From Subdoligranulum sp. (lineage in GTDB: Bacteria > Bacillota > Clostridia > Oscillospirales > Ruminococcaceae): a stretch of DNA of 64,000 bases. The stretch covers positions 8,692 through 72,691 of the forward strand of contig SFIE01000013.1 in the NCBI GenBank assembly GCA_004555405.1. Reading direction: 5' to 3'. The notes below the pieces were generated by a model that saw only the letters and a list, made by a program, of their open reading frames with translations, had not been told where the DNA came from and searched no databases. Below are positions 59,376 through 64,000 of the stretch, one piece after another (the first letter of the stretch is position 1; each line of letters opens with the position of its first letter). The position numbers and the translations under genes were made by a program.

Positions 59376-60764
59376 GAACTCGATTTCTTCCAGGCGCAGC
59401 AGCGAAAGGATGTAAATTTCCAGAGCCTCCAGCATTCTGCGCCAATCCGCACCCTCGTTGGCGCCGTGGATGGGGCCTGCAAACGGAGGCAGCGGTTCGT
59501 CGTTATGCTCGGGGCCAAAGCTCACGGCCAGCGGGAAGTGGCGTGCATAGGTGCCGCCGCCGATGGTGAAGGGCTTTTTGCCCTCGCCCGTTACCTCGTT
59601 GTAGGTGTCGATCAGGGTTTCAATGGCGGGGTGGTCCGGCTCAATGTAGAACGGCTCCTGGCAGAACACATCGCCCAGCTGGAAGCAGTCACCGAAGGCA
59701 GCGGCAAAGCCCTGCTCCAGCTTTTTATGATCCATGGTAGTGGGATAGCGGATATCCACGCTCTGGGAAAGAATGCCGTTCTCAAAGCGCACCATGCCGC
59801 CCACGAGCGTGAGCGGGGTAAAGCGGCCGTCGCTGGCTGCCATGCCAATGGCGCTGCCGTCGGTGCTGGCGTGCAGCTTGTGCATTGCTTGCAGGCAGGC
59901 CAGCTCGGCACCCTCAAACAGGCCGCTCTGCAGCAGGCAGTCGGTCACCACGCCAATGGCGTTGCGGGTGCCTGCAGGCAGGCTGGCGTGGCCGCTGATG
60001 CCCTGTCCGCGCACCCATGTGCGGTCCGGCCCATCGGCTTCCAGCGTGATATGCTCCATCGCAGAAAAAGCGCTGATGGGAGCAGCCACCAGTGCGGCGG
60101 CACGGTCCGGCACGGCATTTTTAGCCACGCCGCCCTCAAACTGCAGCAGCTTGCCCGAAAGCTTTTCCGAGTACAGCATCCCCTGGAAAATGCCCTTTTC
60201 ACCGTTGCACACCGGGAACTCTGCATCCGGCGTGAAGCAGAACACAGGCATCTTGCAGTTTTTCACAAAGTATTCCACATCCAGCATACCGGTTTCCTCG
60301 TTGGCACCCATCAGCACGCGAATGGGATAGCGCAGTGCGCCTGCCTGCTCACGCAGATATTTGAGCGCATACAGGCACAGCAGCACGGGGCCCTTATCGT
60401 CCAGCACGCCGCGGCCCAGCACCCAGCCATCCTTCTGGCGCAGGGTGAACGGGTCGGCATCCCAGCCGTTGCCGGCGGGAACCACATCCAGATGTCCGAT
60501 CACGCCCAGATATTTTTCCGTTTCCTTGCCGGGCAGCTCAGCCCAGCCGATATAGCCCTTTTCGTTGTGTACGGCAAGGCCCAGCTCGGCGCTGATGGCC
60601 AGAGCCTCATCCAGTGCGGCCTTGGGGGCAGCGCCGAAGGGTGCATCGGGCTCGGCTTCGCCCTGCGTGCTGGGGATCGCCACCAGGCGAGCCAGATCGC
60701 GCAGGATATCTGCTTCATTTGCGCGGATGAAGTCCTGAATTTTCTTTCTTTCCTGAGTAACCAT
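59373..60764 (-). CDS. pepV: M20-family dipeptidase (PepV/Sapep-like)
   Basis: A 463-residue protein. IGHLDVVPAG (zinc ligand His), GRGVLDDKGPV (bridging Asp) and GANEETGMLD (catalytic Glu) are the M20 motifs; a dimerisation/lid insertion and a distal His region (ARHFPLAVSFGPEHND) follow. It hydrolyses dipeptides in the cytoplasm. AAGGAG lies 7 nt before the ATG. The stop codon is formed by the end of repeat copy D. It appears monocistronic. Confidence 0.93.
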   Translation of the reverse strand: MVTQERKKIQDFIRANEADILRDLARLVAIPSTQGEAEPDAPFGAAPKAALDEALAISAELGLAVHNEKGYIGWAELPGKETEKYLGVIGHLDVVPAGNGWDADPFTLRQKDGWVLGRGVLDDKGPVLLCLYALKYLREQAGALRYPIRVLMGANEETGMLDVEYFVKNCKMPVFCFTPDAEFPVCNGEKGIFQGMLYSEKLSGKLLQFEGGVAKNAVPDRAAALVAAPISAFSAMEHITLEADGPDRTWVRGQGISGHASLPAGTRNAIGVVTDCLLQSGLFEGAELACLQAMHKLHASTDGSAIGMAASDGRFTPLTLVGGMVRFENGILSQSVDIRYPTTMDHKKLEQGFAAAFGDCFQLGDVFCQEPFYIEPDHPAIETLIDTYNEVTGEGKKPFTIGGGTYARHFPLAVSFGPEHNDEPLPPFAGPIHGANEGADWRRMLEALEIYILSLLRLEEIEF

Positions 60765-61004
60765 GATTTTTCTCCTTCTGTACAGGCAGATGTTTTCCGC
60801 CTTGGGGAATGCGGCGCTTTACCGGCACGGCCCGGCCCCGCAGCCCCCTTTGTACAAATCGTTTGATTTTTACAGTATACCCTATTTTCTTTAACTAATA
60901 AAGTCTTTTTTTCTTGCAAGGTGTCTGCAAAAGCGCTATACTGAAAAGCGTTTTATTTTTCCTGTCCCGTTTTGCGGGCGTTTGCATGGAAAGGATGGAG
61001 AGTT

Positions 61005-61376
61005 TTGAAGTATTTAAAACAGCTTTTGATCATTCTTGGAATTTCGTTTTTGGGCGAACTTCTGAAGTATTTTTTGCCGCTGCCGATCCCTGCCAGCATT
61101 TACGGCATGGTGATCCTGTTTGCGCTGCTGCTCAGCGGTGCGCTGCCGCTTTCGGCTGTGCGTGAAACCGGCAATCTTTTGGTGGCGGTGATGCCCGTAA
61201 TGTTCATTCCCGCCGGGGTGGGGCTGATGGCCAGCTGGGATATTCTGCGCCCGCTGCTGCTGCCCGTGGGGGTGATCACCGTGGCCGTGCTGGTGATCGT
61301 AATGGCGGTAAGCGGCCTTACTGCCCAGCACATTTTGCTGCACAGCAGCCCGAAAGAAGGTGCCCGCCATGAATGA
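61005..61376 (+). CDS. lrgA: LrgA/CidA-family membrane protein
   Basis: A 123-residue protein with four membrane segments. LPIPASIYGMVILFALLLSG and VMFIPAGVGLM are LrgA/CidA hallmarks. The start is probably TTG 61005, where family similarity begins (KYLKQLLIILGISFLGE), with AAAGGA-GGAGAG upstream. LrgA with LrgB forms the holin-like system now linked to murein hydrolase control and pyruvate transport. It overlaps lrgB by 8 bp. Confidence 0.88.
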   Translation: MKYLKQLLIILGISFLGELLKYFLPLPIPASIYGMVILFALLLSGALPLSAVRETGNLLVAVMPVMFIPAGVGLMASWDILRPLLLPVGVITVAVLVIVMAVSGLTAQHILLHSSPKEGARHE

Positions 61377-62061
61377 GCTGTTTTTGTCCTCGATGTACGC
61401 GGGCACGGTGCTGAGCCTTGCCGCCTATATGGTGGGTGTGTGGCTTAAAAAGCAGTTCCGTTCGCCGCTGCTCAACCCGCTGCTGGTGGCCATTTTGATC
61501 ACCATTGCCGTGCTGCTGGCCGGGCGCGTGAACTATGAGGTATACGATGCCAGCGCCAAAACCCTGAGCTGGTTTCTCACCCCGGCCACGGTGTGTCTGG
61601 CAATTCCCCTGTATGAGAATTTCCGGCTGCTGTTAAAGCATTTGCAGGCCGTTTTGCTGGGCATCGTATCCGGCGTTTTCACCAGTCTGGTTTCCGTGCT
61701 GGCACTCAGTGCCGTGATGCATCTTTCGCATCAGGAATATGTGACCATGCTGCCCAAATCCATCACCACCGCCATCGGCATGGGTGTTTCGCAGGAGCTG
61801 GGCGGCCATGTAACCATTACTGTGGCCACCATTGTGATCACGGGCGTTTTGGGTAATATGCTGGCCGAGCCGCTGTTTCGGCTGTTTCGCATCACCGAGC
61901 CCATTGCCAAGGGCGTGGCGCTGGGCACCGCCGCCCACGCCATCGGCACAGCCAAAGCGATGGAGCTGGGCGAGGTGGAGGGCGCCATGGGCAGCCTTTC
62001 CATCGCCGTGGCCGGAATTCTGACCGTGTGCCTTTCGCCGGTGTTTGCGGCGATCCTGTAA
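61369..62061 (+). CDS. lrgB: LrgB/CidB-family membrane protein
   Basis: A 230-residue protein with about eight membrane segments. SPLLNPLLVAILI, TVCLAIPLYENFRLL, LPKSITTAIGMGVSQELGG and GTAAHAIGTAKAMELGEVEGA are the conserved LrgB motifs. ATG 61369 overlaps lrgA and follows GAAGG. It works with LrgA in the membrane. No LytTR-type regulator is adjacent. Confidence 0.94.
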   Translation: MNELFLSSMYAGTVLSLAAYMVGVWLKKQFRSPLLNPLLVAILITIAVLLAGRVNYEVYDASAKTLSWFLTPATVCLAIPLYENFRLLLKHLQAVLLGIVSGVFTSLVSVLALSAVMHLSHQEYVTMLPKSITTAIGMGVSQELGGHVTITVATIVITGVLGNMLAEPLFRLFRITEPIAKGVALGTAAHAIGTAKAMELGEVEGAMGSLSIAVAGILTVCLSPVFAAIL

Positions 62062-62092
62062 CACGCTATGGACAAACGCCCGGCTTTTATGC

Positions 62093-62125
62093 TACACTGA
62101 TCCCAGTAATTGCAGCGGAGGGCGT
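62093..62125 (+). promoter_or_regulatory. -10 and leader of the small membrane protein gene
   Basis: TACACT (62093-62098) lies 18 bp after TGGACA (62069-62074), an acceptable promoter. GGAGG (from about 62117) then precedes the ATG at 62130. Confidence 0.5.
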
Positions 62126-62129
62126 TTTT

Positions 62130-62465
62130 ATGCTGGATCTTTGTTTTTATGCGCTGGCACTGGCTGCCGGAATTTATTTTATGTGGCGCGGGCAAGAGCT
62201 TTGCTCGTTTCGCGGCAAGCATATCGAGCCCATCAAATCGGTGACCCGCAGCCCCGAGGCTGCCCGGGAGTTTGCCCAAAAACAGGGCTTTGTAGTGCGC
62301 GGTATGGGCTTTTTTATGGCGCTGTACTCCCTGCTCAGTTTTTTCTGGGGCGGCCTTTGGGGCGAATTGTTCGGAATGCTGTGTCTGGGCGTGGCGCTGT
62401 TCCACTTTTTCTTTATCTTCACCTTAAACAGCCGCTACACCGGTGATTCCAAAACCAAGTGGTAA
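62130..62465 (+). CDS. Small two- or three-TM membrane protein
   Basis: A 111-residue protein: TM1 at about 2-20 (DLCFYALALAAGIYFMW), a charged cytoplasmic loop with SPEAAREFAQKQGF, then two TM segments at about 60-100. ATG 62130 has GGAGGG upstream; the frame extended upstream overlaps lrgB and lacks a ribosome site. No family is recognised. It may be a DUF3784-like small membrane protein. Confidence 0.75.
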   Translation: MLDLCFYALALAAGIYFMWRGQELCSFRGKHIEPIKSVTRSPEAAREFAQKQGFVVRGMGFFMALYSLLSFFWGGLWGELFGMLCLGVALFHFFFIFTLNSRYTGDSKTKW

Positions 62466-62524
62466 AAACCGCAAACAGCAGAAAGCGCAGAGCCCTAATG
62501 GTCGGTGTTTGTAAGGCAGCGAAC

Positions 62525-62674
62525 GGGGCTGTTGCAAAATTAAATGCGATAGCAACTTGCACAAAGAAATAGTGCAAAAACAGAAACCCGGAGCCATTTT
62601 CGAGCCATTTTGGCCCTGAAAAGGTTCCGGGTTTTGTGCATATTTTTTTCAGAGAGCTATTTTTCAACAGCTCC
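62525..62674. mobile_element. MITE-like element with IS-type ends
   Basis: GGGGCTGTTGCAAAAT (62525-62540) and ATTTTTCAACAGCTCC (62659-62674) are inverted repeats with two mismatches. The interior lacks an ORF but has an inner inverted repeat (AACCCGGAGCC with GGTTCCGGGTT). The ends resemble those of IS1182-type transposons in Firmicutes, so it is a non-autonomous or deleted element. Confidence 0.75.
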
Positions 62675-62749
62675 GTTCTTGTAGTTTATCCTGCCATATG
62701 ATAATATGGAGCCGAACAGACCTGCAAATCGCAAGTTGTGAGGGTAATT

Positions 62750-63406
62750 ATGATAAAGTTTTTGAATGATATCAGGAATGTAGAAAAACCAATATCTAAT
62801 AACAGAAAAATTATAAATACTATAGCTGTATTGTTCCTTGGAATAGCTTTGGGGACTTTTTCAAAATTTTTGGATTTTCGTCAAGCTGAACTTCCCAGTG
62901 GGCTTATGGCAATAGATGCAGCATTAGATGTTCATAACTTCCTTGGACGTTTTGCAATCTGGGTATTGATTGCACTGTGTATTTCTATTTATAGCAATTC
63001 TGCAATAAGAGCAAGCATTAATGTTTTTGCATTCTTGATTGGTATGGTTGCAAGTTACTATTTGTATTCAAACTATATTGCAGGATTTTTTCCAAGAAGT
63101 TATGCGGTGATTTGGTTTGGATTTACAGCTGTTTCTCCATTATTGTCTTTTGCCTGCTGGTATGCAAGGGGGAAAAGCAAACTGGCACTTATACTATCGG
63201 CGCTGATTTTGGCAGTATTGTTCAATATGTGCTTTGTATATGGATGCTGGTATTTTAATGCAAAATCTGTTTTGGAAGTGATAGTCTTTATTATTGGACT
63301 TATTGTTTTGAGGAGAGACACATTGAGGAGTTCTGCGCTAATGGGAACAATTAGTATAGTTCTTGCAGTTTTACTTGATATGGTTATTCCATTTCATTTT
63401 GGATAA
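62750..63406 (+). CDS. AT-rich multi-TM membrane protein, unknown, probably acquired
   Basis: A 218-residue protein with about seven membrane segments and no recognised motif. Its base composition and codon use are markedly more AT-rich than the surroundings, and it follows a MITE, so horizontal acquisition is likely. ATG 62750 has AGGG 6 nt upstream; an in-frame GTG four codons earlier is less likely. Function unknown. Confidence 0.75.
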   Translation: MIKFLNDIRNVEKPISNNRKIINTIAVLFLGIALGTFSKFLDFRQAELPSGLMAIDAALDVHNFLGRFAIWVLIALCISIYSNSAIRASINVFAFLIGMVASYYLYSNYIAGFFPRSYAVIWFGFTAVSPLLSFACWYARGKSKLALILSALILAVLFNMCFVYGCWYFNAKSVLEVIVFIIGLIVLRRDTLRSSALMGTISIVLAVLLDMVIPFHFG

Positions 63407-63482
63407 ACAACTTCCAGTTTGTCGAACAGATAACAAGGGCTCAATTCTATACACCGTTCGGTGTAGTGCATTACGCGCGGCA

Positions 63483-63941
63483 CTTGGCTCTCCCTTTGGG
63501 AGAGCTGTCGGCGCAGCCGACTGAGAGGGAAAAACATGACCATACCAAAGGACAACAGACAACTGGAAAACGCCCGGCGGCTTCGCAGGGAAATGACTCC
63601 CCATGAGCGCAAGCTCTGGTATCTTTTTCTCCGCAAATATCCGGTAAATATTTACAAACAGCGAATCATCGGCAAATTCATTGTAGACTTTTACTGCGCT
63701 TCTGCAAAGCTGGTTATCGAAGTAGATGGCTCCCAGCATTATGAGCCTCAGGGGATGGCGTATGATGTAGAACGCTCCGCATTTTTATCCGCTCTGGGAT
63801 TGGATGTTTTGCGATTTTCCAACCGGGATATTGACAGAGATTTTCGTGGTGTGTGCGAACAAATTGATCTTACCATTCAATACAGGCAGGAAAGCCCTCT
63901 CAGTCACCTCCGGTGACAGCTCTCCCAGAGGGAGAGCCAAG
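63483..63941. mobile_element. Inverted-repeat cassette carrying a DUF559 gene
   Basis: The left arm (63483-63530) begins CTTGGCTCTCCCTTTGGGAG and the right arm (63895-63941) ends CTCCCAGAGGGAGAGCCAAG. The arms are near inverted repeats over about 45 bp, each also partly self-complementary. Between them lies only the DUF559 gene. The left arm supplies the ribosome site (GAGAGGG) and the right arm supplies the last codons and stop. Confidence 0.75.
63536..63916 (+). CDS. DUF559 (VSR-like) endonuclease-domain protein
   Basis: A 126-residue protein. ARRLRREMTPHERKLWYLF opens the family; then FIVDFYCASAKLVIEVDGSQH gives the D-x-n-E-x-D core of PD-(D/E)XK/VSR-type nucleases, and LGLDVLRFSNRDI closes it. 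It should be a DNA endonuclease, perhaps for the movement or maintenance of the cassette it sits in. The ATG lies 5-6 nt after GAGAGGG within the left repeat arm, and the C-terminal SPLSHLR is encoded by the right arm. Confidence 0.9.
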   Translation: MTIPKDNRQLENARRLRREMTPHERKLWYLFLRKYPVNIYKQRIIGKFIVDFYCASAKLVIEVDGSQHYEPQGMAYDVERSAFLSALGLDVLRFSNRDIDRDFRGVCEQIDLTIQYRQESPLSHLR

Positions 63942-64000
63942 AAGGCTGCCTGCAACTGCGCCATTTGCTATAATGACATAAGAAACGGAGCGCATCTGTA
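63942..64000. promoter_or_regulatory. Possible promoter at the window edge
   Basis: TATAAT (63969-63974) lies ahead of a GGAG-like site (63987-63990). The next gene probably begins outside the window. No clear -35 is seen. Confidence 0.35.

Overview
The window looks like chromosome from a high-GC, strictly anaerobic gut-type Clostridia (Oscillospiraceae/Ruminococcaceae-like; inference). The grounds are strong AGGAGG ribosome sites, an S24-type Firmicutes prophage, a flavodiiron protein plus desulfoferrodoxin pair, LrgAB, a PepV-type dipeptidase and small palindromic repeats. No rRNA or complete tRNA gene is visible.

Bases 1-17589 are one arm of a prophage. Its right end is a 3'-terminal tRNA fragment (attR) followed by the host tRNA's terminator, and the left end lies outside the window. 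A CI/LexA-like repressor and a tyrosine integrase read rightward. A leftward early operon starts at a repressor-controlled promoter (15417-15445). It encodes two small HTH proteins, three small unknowns, a DUF2800 nuclease, a DUF2815 ssDNA-binding protein, a family A DNA polymerase, a RAMP-like protein, a Lar-like zinc protein, a lytic transglycosylase, a VapE-type primase/helicase, a VRR-NUC nuclease, an SNF2 helicase and a small possible regulator. A GTCAACC iteron cluster with an AT-rich core (5817-6017) is a likely phage origin. Between polymerase and RAMP-like gene lies a 504-bp untranslated tract in which G recurs every 5 nt on the transcribed strand, with a one-base register step about every 26 nt; this is the most unusual object here. 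Beyond the replication genes is a cargo block (about 230-3846): a DUF4417 protein, two ADP-ribosyltransferase-like proteins sharing the N-terminus MGRGRL, a macrodomain (probable ADP-ribosyl hydrolase) and two small Lys-rich proteins, bordered by copies of a short TGTGACAGG repeat. A ParB-like gene starts at the left edge.

From 17.6 to 25.3 kb are a two-component operon with a lipoprotein and a membrane protein, then a MoxR ATPase/VWA pair. From 25.3 to 42.1 kb is a large leftward surface-glycan locus: a nonulosonic (probably legionaminic) acid set (legC, ptmE-like, legI, legG, legF, two Gfo/Idh oxidoreductases, a D-glutamate cyclase-like protein), preceded by two tandem copies of a GT-C-like/two-TM module and a DUF2142 protein. 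The first gene, legB, carries a frameshifting internal deletion. From 42.4 to 48.5 kb a rightward operon encodes MBOAT, SGNH-like, surface carbohydrate, acyltransferase-3 and flippase proteins. hflX, an Lrp-like regulator and a zinc-ribbon membrane protein follow.

From 51.5 to 56.2 kb a second acylation operon (TSCPD, SGNH-like, FkbH-like, MBOAT) reads leftward. The rest holds a PHP phosphoesterase, divergent flavodiiron/desulfoferrodoxin genes, pepV, lrgAB, two small membrane proteins, a MITE, and a DUF559 nuclease gene embedded between inverted repeats. Four copies of a 105-180 bp inverted-repeat element lie at gene ends and often supply the stop codon.
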